This document shows, one piece after another, positions 16,545 through 26,704 of a stretch of DNA of 64,000 nt (within the stretch, counting starts at the first letter, position 1; each line of letters begins with the position of its first letter). The notes beneath the pieces are model-generated. The model saw only the letters and a list, made by a program, of their open reading frames with translations. It was not told the origin of the DNA and made no database searches. The position numbers and the translations under genes are program-made. The stretch is from positions 39,626 to 103,625 of the forward strand of contig NZ_FRCR01000009.1 in NCBI RefSeq assembly GCF_900142995.1, given 5' to 3'. The DNA is from Caldanaerovirga acetigignens (GTDB lineage Bacteria; Bacillota; Thermosediminibacteria; Thermosediminibacterales; Thermosediminibacteraceae).

Positions 16545-17927
16545 TTATTCTTCTCCTTTTTTGGGTAAGTACTTCTCGATGTATTCGTCCCTAATCCTCT
16601 TGAGCTCAACTTTCGGAAGTATGGTCAAGAGTTCCCATCCTATCGTCAGGGTTTCCTCAATGCTCCTGTCCTCATCTTCCCTCTGGGCCACATACCTTCT
16701 CTCAAACTCGTCCGCGAATTTCGCATATAGCTTATCCGTATCGGAAAGGGCGGCCTCACCCAGTATTACTGCCAGCTCTTTTGCCTGCTTGCCGCGGGCA
16801 TAGGAAGCAAAGAGCTGGTTCATTGTATCTGCGTGGTCCTCTCTTGTCTTGCCCTTCCCTATACCTTTGTCCTTGAGACGCGAGAGGGACGGGAGCACGT
16901 CAATGGGAGGATAAATGCCCTTTCTGTGAAGTTCGCGGCTCAAGATTATCTGTCCCTCGGTTATATATCCCGTAAGGTCCGGTATCGGGTGAGTCTTGTC
17001 GTCTTCCGGCATCGTCAGAATCGGTATTTGCGTTATAGAACCCTTCTTTCCCTTTATCCTTCCAGCTCTTTCGTATATTGTAGAAAGGTCCGTGTAAAGG
17101 TACCCGGGATAACCCCTACGCCCCGGAACCTCCTTTCTTGCAGCCGAAACTTCCCTTAAGGCCTCGCAGTAATTGGTCATGTCAGTCAGAATTACAAGTA
17201 CATGCATATCTTTTTCATAAGCCAGAAATTCCGCACAGGTCAATGCCATTCGGGGCGTTGCTATACGCTCTATAGCGGGGTCATTGGCCAAATTAATGAA
17301 CAGAACCGACCTATCTATGGCTCCGGTGCGCCTGAAATCCGAGATGAAGTAGTCAGCTTCCTCAAAGGTGATGCCCATTGCTGCAAAAACTACCGCAAAT
17401 TTGCTTTCAGTCCCGAGAACTTTTGCCTGCCTTGCTATCTGCGCCGCCAGTTGGGCGTGGGGAAGGCCAGAACCCGAGAAAATCGGCAGTTTCTGCCCCC
17501 TTACCAGCGTGTTTAGACCATCGATGGCCGAAATTCCCGTCTGTATGAACTCTGAAGGATAGTCGCGGGCAGCCGGGTTTATGGGGCTACCGTTTATATC
17601 AAGCCTTTTTTCCGGTATTATCATCGGGCCTTTATCCCGCGGGCGGCCAAAGCCGTCGAATACCCTGCCCAGCATATCTATAGAAACGCCCAGTTCTATG
17701 CTCTTCCCTACAAACCTGACCTTGCAGTCGTTTATATTAAGTCCAGTCGAACCCTCGAAAAGCTGGACCAAAGCTTTATCGCCGTTTACTTCTAGCACCT
17801 GTCCCCGGCGAATCTCACCGCTGCCGGTTTCTATCTCTACAAGCTCATTGTATTTTACTCCTTCCACATTCTCTACAAGCATCAGCGGCCCGACGATCTC
17901 TTTTGCCGTTTTATACTCTTTAAGCAT
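16545..17927 (-). CDS. atpB: V-type ATPase subunit B
   Basis: A 460-residue non-catalytic nucleotide-binding subunit of the V1 head. The P-loop is degenerate ([14 protein letters not shown]), as expected for B subunits, and the signatures [21 protein letters not shown] and [21 protein letters not shown] are intact. The ATG at 17927, eight bases after GGAGG and overlapping the subunit A stop, is preferred to the GTG at 17936. It is equivalent to NtpB. Confidence 0.95.
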   Translation of the reverse strand: MLKEYKTAKEIVGPLMLVENVEGVKYNELVEIETGSGEIRRGQVLEVNGDKALVQLFEGSTGLNINDCKVRFVGKSIELGVSIDMLGRVFDGFGRPRDKGPMIIPEKRLDINGSPINPAARDYPSEFIQTGISAIDGLNTLVRGQKLPIFSGSGLPHAQLAAQIARQAKVLGTESKFAVVFAAMGITFEEADYFISDFRRTGAIDRSVLFINLANDPAIERIATPRMALTCAEFLAYEKDMHVLVILTDMTNYCEALREVSAARKEVPGRRGYPGYLYTDLSTIYERAGRIKGKKGSITQIPILTMPEDDKTHPIPDLTGYITEGQIILSRELHRKGIYPPIDVLPSLSRLKDKGIGKGKTREDHADTMNQLFASYARGKQAKELAVILGEAALSDTDKLYAKFADEFERRYVAQREDEDRSIEETLTIGWELLTILPKVELKRIRDEYIEKYLPKKGEE

Positions 17928-19692
17928 CGGCTGCACCTCCTTCTACGAGGTCCTGCATTGCTTTCCTTATTTCATCTTCGATTTCGTCGAACAGGTGCAT
18001 GTTGGATTCCTCTATATACTTGGCTCGGGCTATCCTTTCGCGCACCGGATGTTTTTCTATATCGGAGAAGAAAGCACCTTTTTCTAGCGCCTTTTGCGCT
18101 TCGTGGTAAAACATAAGTATCAACTTCAGCATCCTGTATTGCTTTTCCTTTGAAGAGTAGGTATCGACTTCGTGGAAAGCGTTCTGATGCAGGAAGTCTT
18201 CTCTTATGGATCTTGCCACTTCCAGCACTAGGCGGTCTCCTGTGGAAAGGGCATCTATACCTACGAGCCTCACTATCTCCTGAAGGCTGTCTTCTTCCTG
18301 CAAGAGCCTCATGGCCTCAGAACGGAGCTGTCCCCAATCGCTGCTTACTTTTTTGTTCATGTATTCTTCTACTACATCAGAGTAAAGGGAATAGCTCGTC
18401 AGCCAGTTGATAGCGGGGAAGTGGCGCGCATAAGCAAGTTGCGCATCTAACGCCCAAAACACCTTTACAACGCGCAGTGTCGCCTGGGTAACAGGTTCAG
18501 AAAGGTCTCCGCCGGGTGGCGATACAGCTCCGACTACCGTTAGAGCTCCTTCTCGGTTGTCGCTGCCAAGGCAGATAACTCTTCCGGCCCTCTCGTAAAA
18601 TTCCGCAAGTCTTCTTGATAGATATGCAGGATAACCCTCTTCGCCCGGCATCTCTTCGAGCCTGCCCGACATTTCGCGAAGAGCTTCCGCCCAGCGTGAA
18701 GTGGAATCTGCCATCAGAGCCACGCTATATCCCATATCCCTGAAATATTCGGCAATAGTTATTCCCGTGTAAATCGATGCTTCCCGGGCCGCAACCGGCA
18801 TGTTGGACGTATTTGCAATTAAAACGGTGCGCTTCATTAGCGGCTCGCCGGTCTTTGGATCTTTCAATTCCGGGAACTCCAAAAGAACGTCGGTCATCTC
18901 GTTGCCTCGCTCGCCGCAGCCGATGTAGACTACAATTTCTGCATCGGCCCATTTTGCCAACTGGTGCTGCACCACCGTCTTTCCGCTGCCGAAGGGTCCC
19001 GGTATGCAGGCGGTCCCACCCTTTGTAACGGGAAAGAACGTATCGATAACCCTCTGGCCCGTCGACATGGGAATTTCAGGCGGCAGTTTTTCTTTATAGG
19101 GCCTGGTCTTTCTTACCGGCCACTTTTGCATCATTGTAAGCTCCAGCGCCTTTCCCGATTCGGTCCTCACTACGGCTACCGGCTCCGTTACCGTAAACTC
19201 CCCTTCTCTGATGTCTTCTATAATTCCAAAAATACCAGGGGGCACCATTATACGGTGTTCCACTATCACCGTCTCCTGCACCGTGCCTATTATATCACCG
19301 CCGGCAACCCTGTCTCCGGGCTTTACTCTGGGCGTAAATTTCCATTTTTTCTCACGATTCAAAGCCGGCACGTCAATACCCCTGGTTATAAAGCTGCCGA
19401 CATTTTTCTCTATAACGTCAAGGGGTCTTTGAATTCCATCGAAAATACCTTCGAGCATTCCCGGTCCCAGTTCGACGCTGAGGGGTTCTCCTGTGGATAC
19501 CACCGGGTCTCCGGGGCCCAATCCCGATGTTTCTTCGTAAACCTGAATCGAAACTTTATCTCCCCGGATTTCTATGACTTCGCCGACGAGGCCTTGCGTT
19601 CCCACTTTTACAACGTCGAACATCTTTGCCTCGGGAAGACCCGTAGCTACCACGAGGGGACCGGAAACTTTTGTTATTATTCCCTGGCTCAT
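17920..19692 (-). CDS. atpA: V-type ATPase catalytic subunit A
   Basis: A 590-residue catalytic subunit with Walker [10 protein letters not shown] at 232-240, the approximately 90-residue non-homologous insert characteristic of V/A-type A subunits, and [17 protein letters not shown] and [22 protein letters not shown] further on. It hydrolyses or makes ATP in the A3B3 head. Its ATG overlaps the stop of subunit F as ATGA. A 308-residue open frame on the opposite strand is only a codon-usage shadow. Confidence 0.96.
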   Translation of the reverse strand: MSQGIITKVSGPLVVATGLPEAKMFDVVKVGTQGLVGEVIEIRGDKVSIQVYEETSGLGPGDPVVSTGEPLSVELGPGMLEGIFDGIQRPLDVIEKNVGSFITRGIDVPALNREKKWKFTPRVKPGDRVAGGDIIGTVQETVIVEHRIMVPPGIFGIIEDIREGEFTVTEPVAVVRTESGKALELTMMQKWPVRKTRPYKEKLPPEIPMSTGQRVIDTFFPVTKGGTACIPGPFGSGKTVVQHQLAKWADAEIVVYIGCGERGNEMTDVLLEFPELKDPKTGEPLMKRTVLIANTSNMPVAAREASIYTGITIAEYFRDMGYSVALMADSTSRWAEALREMSGRLEEMPGEEGYPAYLSRRLAEFYERAGRVICLGSDNREGALTVVGAVSPPGGDLSEPVTQATLRVVKVFWALDAQLAYARHFPAINWLTSYSLYSDVVEEYMNKKVSSDWGQLRSEAMRLLQEEDSLQEIVRLVGIDALSTGDRLVLEVARSIREDFLHQNAFHEVDTYSSKEKQYRMLKLILMFYHEAQKALEKGAFFSDIEKHPVRERIARAKYIEESNMHLFDEIEDEIRKAMQDLVEGGAADA

Positions 19693-20024
19693 TCCCTTCC
19701 CTCTCTTTCAAAAATGATATCCACTCCAATAGCTTTTTCTACAGATTTTTTCACGTCAGTCATGCCGATTCCCAGAGTACCCCGGTTGCTGGGAATCAGA
19801 GTTATTATAGGCAAGGTTTTGTTCCTAAAAAGGTCTATTTTGTCCATGATTTTTTCTGCCAAGTGCTCCGTTATGAATATCACAGCATAATTCTCCCGTG
19901 CTAGCTTCAACAGCTTTTCTGCAGCCTCCGACTCATCGATGGTGGGGAAAGTATCAATGCCTGTCGACTTAAAAGAAAGAGCCGTATCGTGATCTGCAAT
20001 TACTCCAATTTTATACATAGACAT
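19689..20024 (-). CDS. atpF: V-type ATPase subunit F
   Basis: A 111-residue Rossmann-like subunit ([21 protein letters not shown] at the start, EHLAEKIMD and [14 protein letters not shown] later) that sits on the rotor stalk with subunit D. It overlaps the end of subunit C by 14 bases and the start of subunit A by four, indicating coupled translation. The second ATG, two codons in, is an alternative start. Confidence 0.92.
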   Translation of the reverse strand: MSMYKIGVIADHDTALSFKSTGIDTFPTIDESEAAEKLLKLARENYAVIFITEHLAEKIMDKIDLFRNKTLPIITLIPSNRGTLGIGMTDVKKSVEKAIGVDIIFEREGRE

Positions 20025-21015
20025 CCCTCAACCTTTCTCGAATTACGTCTCCCGATATTCCGTTTATTTTCCCCACCATCAGTACCCGGAGTATCTTAAT
20101 TTCGTTCTCCTTTGCTCCTATATATCCTGCCACCGTTTCAAGGCCGTAGGGTTTATATATCCCTTTTTTTAGAATGCCCAGCAGGAAATCGTCCGACAGT
20201 TTTTCGTAAGTAGCCGGACTTCCCGTGGAAATCCAGTTTTCCAATCCTTCCTTGACAACTTTGGCATACTTTGAGGAAGAAAGAGCATCCACCATGGACT
20301 GTACCGGTTCTTTGAAATATTTTTCGAAAAATTCCTGTCCAATGGTCCCACCGGGCAGTAACGACTTTTCTAGAGCTTTCAAATCGGATTTCATATATTT
20401 TAATCTTACCATCGTCTTAATATTGATTAAGTCCACCAAAGCAACCAGATAGTCCTTCAGAAACTCATGTCCTATTTCCCTTGTAAGCCCAATTAATTCT
20501 TTGTAAAGGGCTCTATCCATGGAAAGATCTATCTGCTGGGGGTCCTGGGTTTCCTCAAACAACCTCATTGCTTCCCCGTAAGCAGCTTTCATAGTTTCCG
20601 GAACTTTCGCGTCACCTTCGCCTTTTCCCAGTTTTATGAGTTCATCAACGGTTATTTCACCTAAATTTGAAAGATTTTCACGAACATCCGCGCCCAAAAT
20701 CCTGCTCTTTGCTACAACCTTGAGGTTATGATAATCGTACTTCAGTGTGAAAAACCTCACTATCCTGTGGTCCTTCAGCGATTCTCTTACAGTATTAAGG
20801 GTTTTTTTCATGCTTTTCTCGAGCGCTTTCTCAAAATCGTATACCGACTCGAGTTCTTCAAATTCGGGAGCGTAATCGGTCTCAGACAGGACCCTCAGCA
20901 CTGCTTCCATATTTTCCGCCTCAAGTATCCTTTCGATAACGCTCCTGCCCAGCAGCCTGTTTTCCAAGACTTTCACCCTGCCTGACGCATAGAGGAATTC
21001 TTCATCCCTCGGCAT
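20011..21015 (-). CDS. atpC: V-type ATPase subunit C (d-type)
   Basis: A 334-residue helical subunit forming the funnel between the rotor stalk and the K ring (equivalent to NtpC and eukaryotic subunit d). Typical elements are ASGRVKVLENRLLG at the start, a central RFFTLKYDYHNLKVVAKSR, and VAGYIGAKENEIKILRVLMVGKING near the end. The ATG follows GAGGAGTGATG. Confidence 0.92.
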   Translation of the reverse strand: MPRDEEFLYASGRVKVLENRLLGRSVIERILEAENMEAVLRVLSETDYAPEFEELESVYDFEKALEKSMKKTLNTVRESLKDHRIVRFFTLKYDYHNLKVVAKSRILGADVRENLSNLGEITVDELIKLGKGEGDAKVPETMKAAYGEAMRLFEETQDPQQIDLSMDRALYKELIGLTREIGHEFLKDYLVALVDLINIKTMVRLKYMKSDLKALEKSLLPGGTIGQEFFEKYFKEPVQSMVDALSSSKYAKVVKEGLENWISTGSPATYEKLSDDFLLGILKKGIYKPYGLETVAGYIGAKENEIKILRVLMVGKINGISGDVIRERLRDVYV

Positions 21016-21022
21016 TATGGCA

Positions 21023-21625
21023 TCACTCCTCGAAAAGTAGTCGGGCCACTTCGGTTTCTAACTCTTGCCGCTGGGCTTTGAGCAAATATTCGAAAGCGCA
21101 GTTTATTTCCACCGTTTCCGACTTTAATATAAATCCGCTTCTTATAGGCCTTTTTTCTTCGGAAATTCGCAAGTTGCCCAATTTCCCTTGTTTTTTCAAG
21201 GCTTCGTTTACCGCCGAAAGGAATTCAGGAGTGATTTTAGCCCTATCGTTTTCAGAAATTATAACCTCTTCGTTGCCATCAGCCGAAGTCAAAAGAAGCA
21301 TCCTCCGGATGAGGTCAAGGTAACTTTGCTCATCCAGGCTGCTGAGCTTTTTCTCGGCTTGTGCAAAGGCTTCATCTATCAATGCCTGCTTTGCTTCAAG
21401 AAAGCGCTTCTTTTCTTCCAACTCCGCCATAGAGAGAATCTTCCGTTTTTCTTCAGCGGCCATCTTTTGTGCTCTTTCTCGTGCCTTAATTTCTATTTCT
21501 TTTGCTTTTTCTCTTGCCTTTTCTAGTATTTCGGAGGCCTTTTTTTCTGCCTCTTTAATTATCCGGTTTTTCTCTTCAGCGGCTTCTTCCAGTATCCTTT
21601 CTTTTATTTTAGTAATGCCCTGCAT
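21023..21625 (-). CDS. atpE: V-type ATPase subunit E
   Basis: A 200-residue peripheral-stalk subunit: a long charged coiled coil (about 1-100, rich in KAEE repeats) followed by a globular C-terminal domain. It pairs with the subunit H/G product of the first operon genes to form the stator. GGGAGTG precedes the ATG. Equivalent to NtpE. Confidence 0.9.
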   Translation of the reverse strand: MQGITKIKERILEEAAEEKNRIIKEAEKKASEILEKAREKAKEIEIKARERAQKMAAEEKRKILSMAELEEKKRFLEAKQALIDEAFAQAEKKLSSLDEQSYLDLIRRMLLLTSADGNEEVIISENDRAKITPEFLSAVNEALKKQGKLGNLRISEEKRPIRSGFILKSETVEINCAFEYLLKAQRQELETEVARLLFEE

Positions 21626-21638
21626 TATGGTGCACTCC

Positions 21639-22136
<498 letters not shown>

Positions 22137-22208
22137 TCATTATTGTTTAATTTTTTATGATTATTTTTATAATGCAATCCTACTTAATCTCTCTTTAATC
22201 TTTTTCCA

Positions 22209-24116
22209 TTAATGGCCTTCTATATCAAGGTATTCGGTTTTCATCCTCAATGGATCAAAGGGCCTTCCACCGCCATCGTAAAACTTTCCAAAAAACTCAA
22301 TATACTGCAGACGGCTGCTGTGAACGTAAGCACCAAGGGCGTTCACCGCGATATTAAACAGATGTCCCCCAGCCATTATTACTACCATTGCTATATATCC
22401 AATAATATTTACTCCGAGCATTTTAGCCATGGTATTTATAACGGTGGCTATCACACCTGTCGCCAGACCTAAAGCCAAAAGTCGCGAATATGAGAGCACA
22501 TCGCTGAGGTAACTAGTCACGTTGTAAAGGCTGAGCAATCCCGACGTGAATTTTTTTATTATGCTCCGCTGCGTTCTACCCTGGGTTAGCACAAGACCAA
22601 TAGCTCCCACTAAAGCAACGTATTTAGCCACCCCTGCGGTCCCTGGAAAAGCCAGCATTATGAGCCCCGTCAGGAATACCAGCCAAAGCCCTTGATCCAT
22701 CAAAGCATCGGCAAATTTCCCTTTTCTTATGTTTTTGTAAGCACTCAAAACTATTCCAGTATATATTTGTATAAGGCCCATAGCAAAACTCAAATATAAA
22801 ACCGCCATGGGGTTATCTAAAGGATTAAGCCATAGAGGTTTTACTTTTATTAGATCTCCAAACCAGCTTCCGAAAATAATTCCCCATATAAAAGTAGAGA
22901 TGCCGCATAAAAAGAGAAGTTCAACTAATTTTTTGCCCATCCCAGCTAACTTGAGTTTCCACAATGCAAGGGCTGAAAGCAGCGATAGCACCAATCCGTA
23001 AGCTGCATCGCTTACCATCATTCCAAAAAACACGAAATAAAACGGCGCCATGTAAACATTGGGGTCGATTTCCCTTGGATCTGGAAGGCTGTAAAGCTCA
23101 GTCACTATTTCAAAAGGCTGTACCAATCGCGGGTTTGATAAAGCAACCGGTATGTCGTCATCTTCTGCGGGGTCTTCAAAATCAAGATGAACCGTATCTG
23201 TAACGGAATTGATTGCGTTTTTTACCGATTCTACAGCATTTTCGGGAACATATGCCTTCATTACAAATATCTTTTCGGTGTCGGCCATCTTTTGCAGGCT
23301 TTCTTTCTTTTGCTTTTCTAAAAGCCAGTAGTCGTAAACCGCCTTGAGATCCAGCAGATTGTCTGAGAGTTTGGTAATCTCCTCTTTTATACTCTTCCTT
23401 TCGGCTTCTATGGCCTCAAACCTCTCCTGTAATTTCCAGACAATCTCCTGAGGCGTTCCAGTAAATCCGCTGAATTCTTCGGTATTTACCGAAAATTCCT
23501 TGGAGAGCTCCTGTACCTCAGTTCTAATGGAACTATGATATACAGCAAGGGCCAGGCTTTCCTCCCGGCTTTCGCCAATTGGAATTACTTCCAGCGGCAT
23601 GTCACTGTCTTTCACCTTATTCATAAACTCTTTGAAATTCTTTTTTGGCACAGTGATAGCCTTTATATCAACCTTTCCCGTGCTACCAAGGTCCTCTACC
23701 GGGATATCTAGGGCTCCCCAGGGTTTTATTAATTCTATCTGGTTTACTATCCTTCCCTCTTCAGTTTTTAGCCTCGAAAACCTCTGCTCGAACCCATAAA
23801 TGGAATCTACCACTTTAAAAATTTCTGCCTTGCGGCTTAAAATTTCCCCAAGTTTTTTCAGACTGACTTTAGGCCTTCCATAGATAAGCGGATTTTGTTC
23901 CTTTGCATAAGGCTTTAGAAATTCTATGGCAAATTTCAACCTTGAAAGCCTTGTCTCCAGTTCTGAAAGCTCGGCAGTTATTTTTGAATTGCCTCCTTCT
24001 TGTTCTTTTACATCCGCTATCTCAACTGTTCCTAGCCTTTGCAAAGCGTCAAGGAGGCTGTCCAAATCATCCTTCAAACCTAAAAGGAACATTTTTTTCA
24101 TTTTAACTATCGCCAT
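22209..24116 (-). CDS. atpI_V: V-type ATPase subunit I (a-type stator)
   Basis: A 635-residue protein with a soluble N-terminal half (about 1-330, coiled coils) and a C-terminal half with seven or eight membrane helices that holds the ion half-channels against the K ring. Helices are visible from about 345 onward, with the conserved region YSRLLALGLATGVIATVINTMA near 555. It overlaps the preceding stalk gene by 14 bases. The next in-frame start, five codons in (MKKMFLLGL), is an alternative. The symbol is descriptive, to keep it apart from the F-type accessory AtpI at the head of this operon; the usual equivalent is NtpI. Confidence 0.93.
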   Translation of the reverse strand: MAIVKMKKMFLLGLKDDLDSLLDALQRLGTVEIADVKEQEGGNSKITAELSELETRLSRLKFAIEFLKPYAKEQNPLIYGRPKVSLKKLGEILSRKAEIFKVVDSIYGFEQRFSRLKTEEGRIVNQIELIKPWGALDIPVEDLGSTGKVDIKAITVPKKNFKEFMNKVKDSDMPLEVIPIGESREESLALAVYHSSIRTEVQELSKEFSVNTEEFSGFTGTPQEIVWKLQERFEAIEAERKSIKEEITKLSDNLLDLKAVYDYWLLEKQKKESLQKMADTEKIFVMKAYVPENAVESVKNAINSVTDTVHLDFEDPAEDDDIPVALSNPRLVQPFEIVTELYSLPDPREIDPNVYMAPFYFVFFGMMVSDAAYGLVLSLLSALALWKLKLAGMGKKLVELLFLCGISTFIWGIIFGSWFGDLIKVKPLWLNPLDNPMAVLYLSFAMGLIQIYTGIVLSAYKNIRKGKFADALMDQGLWLVFLTGLIMLAFPGTAGVAKYVALVGAIGLVLTQGRTQRSIIKKFTSGLLSLYNVTSYLSDVLSYSRLLALGLATGVIATVINTMAKMLGVNIIGYIAMVVIMAGGHLFNIAVNALGAYVHSSRLQYIEFFGKFYDGGGRPFDPLRMKTEYLDIEGH

Positions 24117-24426
24117 ATAAAGTCACTACCTTCTTTACTATAAAGTCGGCTGCTTGAGGAATTCGTTCTTTTGACCTTTCAACCAATCCTTTTATCCTTT
24201 CTTCATACTCCTCTTTTAAAGACTGGGCTTTCCTTTCCGCTTCCTTTTTAGCATCTTCAACTATGCTATTGAAGACCTCTTCTCCCTTTTTTTGAGCACT
24301 TAAAATTACTTCTTCCGCTTTTCTATTTGCTGCACCTATAATAGACTTGGCTTCTTTCTCGGCTTCTTCTATTATAGCTTTTGCCCTGCTCTCGGTCGCC
24401 CTTATATCGTCTATGACCTCTCTCAA
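24103..24426 (-). CDS. V-type ATPase subunit H/G (peripheral stalk)
   Basis: A 107-residue, continuously helical, highly charged protein with Ala- and Glu-rich heptads, the pattern of the G/H (NtpF/AhaH) subunit that forms a right-handed coiled coil with subunit E. TTG start with GGGAGGTGA about eight bases before it. It lies second in the operon and overlaps the start of subunit I. Confidence 0.82.
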   Translation of the reverse strand: MREVIDDIRATESRAKAIIEEAEKEAKSIIGAANRKAEEVILSAQKKGEEVFNSIVEDAKKEAERKAQSLKEEYEERIKGLVERSKERIPQAADFIVKKVVTLYGDS

Positions 24427-24456
24427 GCTAAAATCACCTCCCTATGATAAAATAAA

Positions 24457-24675
24457 TTATTTCTTTTTTTTGAACTCTAACGTCAAAAGTTTATATACAC
24501 TCATCGCGCCTGAAAAAGCCCCTAACAGTACTCCTAAAATCAAAAAAAGGCTGCCTGACGAAAGCCTCCTGTCCAAATAGGCTCCGAAATATACGCCACC
24601 CAGGATAGGCAAGGCCATATTCAAGCCAATTTGAGTCAAAAGTGCAATATGTTGAACTAATCTTATATCTTTCAT
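24457..24675 (-). CDS. atpZ: AtpI/AtpZ-family accessory protein at the head of the V-ATPase operon
   Basis: A 72-residue membrane protein with two helices (LVQHIALLTQIGLNMALPILGG and SLFLILGVLLGAFSG) and the connecting GAYLDRRL turn of the AtpZ/AtpI family. These accessory proteins normally open F1Fo-ATP-synthase operons and help ring assembly or cation supply; here one opens a V-type operon. ATG 24675 is preferred. An upstream in-frame TTG (24711) would place the start inside the promoter. The only promoter seen (24683-24711) puts the transcript start at or within a base or two of this ATG, so the message may be leaderless. Confidence 0.7.
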   Translation of the reverse strand: MKDIRLVQHIALLTQIGLNMALPILGGVYFGAYLDRRLSSGSLFLILGVLLGAFSGAMSVYKLLTLEFKKKK

Positions 24676-24682
24676 AGTGGTA

Positions 24683-24711
24683 ATTATACAATATAGCAAA
24701 AAAAAATTCAA
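24683..24711 (-). promoter_or_regulatory. Sigma-A promoter of the V-ATPase operon
   Basis: On the minus strand TTGAAT (24711-24706) and TATAAT (24688-24683) are 17 bp apart. A T-rich spacer separates them. Start of transcription is predicted near 24676. Confidence 0.6.
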
Positions 24712-24802
24712 ACCAGATGATTGGAAACTTACAATCGATTTCTTATGCTATCTTCTTTTTAATCTCAATTTCAGTAACTTTTGTGAACCGTATCACAATC
24801 TT

Positions 24803-25840
24803 TTAATTTTTCTTCTGATTTCCAGGGTTATTATTAGATTTTCCCTTTATCTGAAGTGCTCTTTTTTTTTCCGGCTTTTCCCGCTGTTTGCTTTGCTCTG
24901 CATCATTTACTTTTTTGTCAACCCGTGCTTCTTGCCCATCACTTATTTCTTCATCTTTCGCTTTCACAACTTCATCATTATAATTTCCAATAGCCGGGTA
25001 TTCTTTCTTTTTTTTGACTTCATCTGGCAGTGTCTGTTTTTGAGGCGTCTTTCTTATTTTATCTTTGTCCTCTTCTTTCTCGTCGTTTACTGAGGTAAAC
25101 TTCAGCTCTTTGATTAAGTCCTTAACTTGCATCTTTTTTATGTTCTCCAGCTCCAAATTGACGCCCTTTTCTTTCAACTTCTCATAAAGCAATAGTTTGC
25201 CCTCGGATATTCCAAGTTTTTTTGCCTCATTGTGCAATTTTATGGAGGAATGCTGCACGTAAAGTTCAACTTTGTTCTTATCTTCCTGCTGTACGGAAAT
25301 GCCGACTTCGCCTTTAATTTTTTCTAATTCCTTCATTGCAGTTTGTTCCAGTTTTTTCCCAAGAGCCAACTTTTTCTCGTCCTTCAAGTTAGATATCGTA
25401 ATCATTACCACCGACTCCGGGTTTAGGAACTTTTGCTCTCTGGCCCTTTCAAGCAGTGTTTCCATAACTTTTTCTGCAGGCAAAGCCCTATAAGATTTAA
25501 CGTTTCCTACCAATCGCTTTCCGTCTTCATTTAAACCTATGACGTCCACTGTCCGGTCGAACCTGTTTAGTGATATTTCTATGCTCGGATTCACATCCAT
25601 CGTGACGTAGGTCACTGGCCGGTAAAAAGCCATCGCGTATCCCGCAAGGACCGAAACTATTACCAAAGCAGCCGCTATGGATGCTATTTTTTTAAATAAC
25701 TTGCGGGTATCTATCTCGCGGATTTCTATTTCATCTCCAATCTGCCTGTCTTTATATTTATTTTGCACTTTTATGAACTCGCCTTTTTTATTGACAACTA
25801 TAATGTAGTCGCGCTGAATATCTACAATAACAGCCTTCAC
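24803..25840 (-). CDS. rsgI: RsgI-type transmembrane anti-sigma factor
   Basis: A 345-residue protein with an N-terminal cytoplasmic RsgI domain (about 1-50; VIVDIQRDYIIVVNKKGEF), one membrane helix (about 53-72), and an outer juxtamembrane domain with YVTMDVNPSIEISLN. The N84-P85 bond in this motif is the autoproteolysis site known for RsgI proteins. The C-terminal half is Lys/Glu-rich and low in complexity, with no carbohydrate-binding module, so it resembles B. subtilis RsgI more than the cellulosome sensors of Clostridium thermocellum. It holds the sigma factor encoded four bases upstream; its ribosome site GGAGGTAAAAAG overlaps the end of sigI. GTG start. Confidence 0.9.
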   Translation of the reverse strand: MKAVIVDIQRDYIIVVNKKGEFIKVQNKYKDRQIGDEIEIREIDTRKLFKKIASIAAALVIVSVLAGYAMAFYRPVTYVTMDVNPSIEISLNRFDRTVDVIGLNEDGKRLVGNVKSYRALPAEKVMETLLERAREQKFLNPESVVMITISNLKDEKKLALGKKLEQTAMKELEKIKGEVGISVQQEDKNKVELYVQHSSIKLHNEAKKLGISEGKLLLYEKLKEKGVNLELENIKKMQVKDLIKELKFTSVNDEKEEDKDKIRKTPQKQTLPDEVKKKKEYPAIGNYNDEVVKAKDEEISDGQEARVDKKVNDAEQSKQREKPEKKRALQIKGKSNNNPGNQKKN

Positions 25841-25844
25841 CTTT

Positions 25845-26552
25845 TTACCTCCATTTTATGTAATCTTTTATGTACTTATAGTCTCCCGAAAGGATTACGA
25901 CCGCCGCTATTATATAATTTCGCCCGCGCTCTATCTTCTTTCTGGGTATTTTTGTGGCTTTTTCAATTTTTTCTATGGGCAGATACTTTTTCTCCATTAT
26001 AGTCTTCAAAATTTCGGGAGACGACATAATGTAATCTACAACCTGAAGATAAACCCTTCGAGTACCTTCCTGTTTAGGAGAGCTTTTTGCAACATCCAAA
26101 AAGGAAATCCCCCATTTGCCGAGTTCTTCTTTAATCTCCAGTATTTCAAGCCTCCTTAATCGACTTGCCTCGTCTTCCCGGTGTTTTTTTATGGATTCTT
26201 CGGCACCTATTTCCGGTTCGATTTCCTCCTCATCATCCGCACTGTGCCAGATATAAATCAAAGCATCTGAACTCTTTTTTTCCTTCCTGTAGTAATCTAT
26301 GAGCCGGTTTTTTATTACATTTCTCGCAAAGGCTAGGAAATTGCCCTTATTAATGTCAAATTTTTGAATAGCTTCGTTAAAGGCAATCATCGCTATACTT
26401 AGCTCATCGTCTATGCCGTATTCAACCCGGCGCCCTATGCATTTTTCGACAACCGATGCTATAAAGGGCTTGTATTCTTCTATGAATAGACTTATATTGT
26501 CCATATTTCCCTTAATCGCCATTACTCGTTCATTTATTGAAGGTTGATTCAT
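25845..26552 (-). CDS. sigI: RNA polymerase sigma factor SigI
   Basis: A 235-residue sigma-70-family factor of the SigI class. Region 2 is visible as DDELSIAMIAFNEAIQKFDINKGNFLAFARNVIKNRLIDYYRKEKK (described here as the SigI core), and a C-terminal DNA-binding domain ends in PRKKIERGRNYIIA. It serves heat or envelope stress and is inhibited by the RsgI product downstream. GGAGGTAGCC precedes the ATG. An extended -10 (TGCTATAAT, 26587-26595) upstream suggests basal sigma-A transcription. Confidence 0.92.
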   Translation of the reverse strand: MNQPSINERVMAIKGNMDNISLFIEEYKPFIASVVEKCIGRRVEYGIDDELSIAMIAFNEAIQKFDINKGNFLAFARNVIKNRLIDYYRKEKKSSDALIYIWHSADDEEEIEPEIGAEESIKKHREDEASRLRRLEILEIKEELGKWGISFLDVAKSSPKQEGTRRVYLQVVDYIMSSPEILKTIMEKKYLPIEKIEKATKIPRKKIERGRNYIIAAVVILSGDYKYIKDYIKWR

Positions 26553-26586
26553 GGCTACCTCCGCATAATGAGAATAACTCTTTTAA

Positions 26587-26595
26587 ATTATAGCA
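26587..26595 (-). promoter_or_regulatory. Extended -10 promoter of sigI-rsgI
   Basis: TGC-TATAAT on the minus strand is an extended -10 element 34 bases before the sigI start codon. No good -35 is seen at normal spacing, as is common for extended -10 promoters. Confidence 0.5.
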
Positions 26596-26627
26596 AAAAT
26601 TTCCGCAGTTATTAAGTCAAAGGCCCG

Positions 26628-26656
26628 TTGATTTTGCTTTTTTCATTTGGTAGGAT
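26628..26656 (+). promoter_or_regulatory. Sigma-A promoter of the deacetylase gene
   Basis: TTGATT (26628-26633) and TAGGAT (26651-26656) are 17 bp apart, about 48 bases before the ATG. It is divergent from the sigI promoter. Confidence 0.45.
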
Positions 26657-26704
26657 TTGAAATATAAAAATTATTAACCGCAAAGAGAGGTAGAACGTTG
26701 AAAA

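Noticed and set aside
18964..19890. 308-codon plus-strand open frame opposite atpA
   Set aside because: Antisense to a fully conserved ATPase gene, with a His/Arg/Tyr-rich composition typical of shadows.
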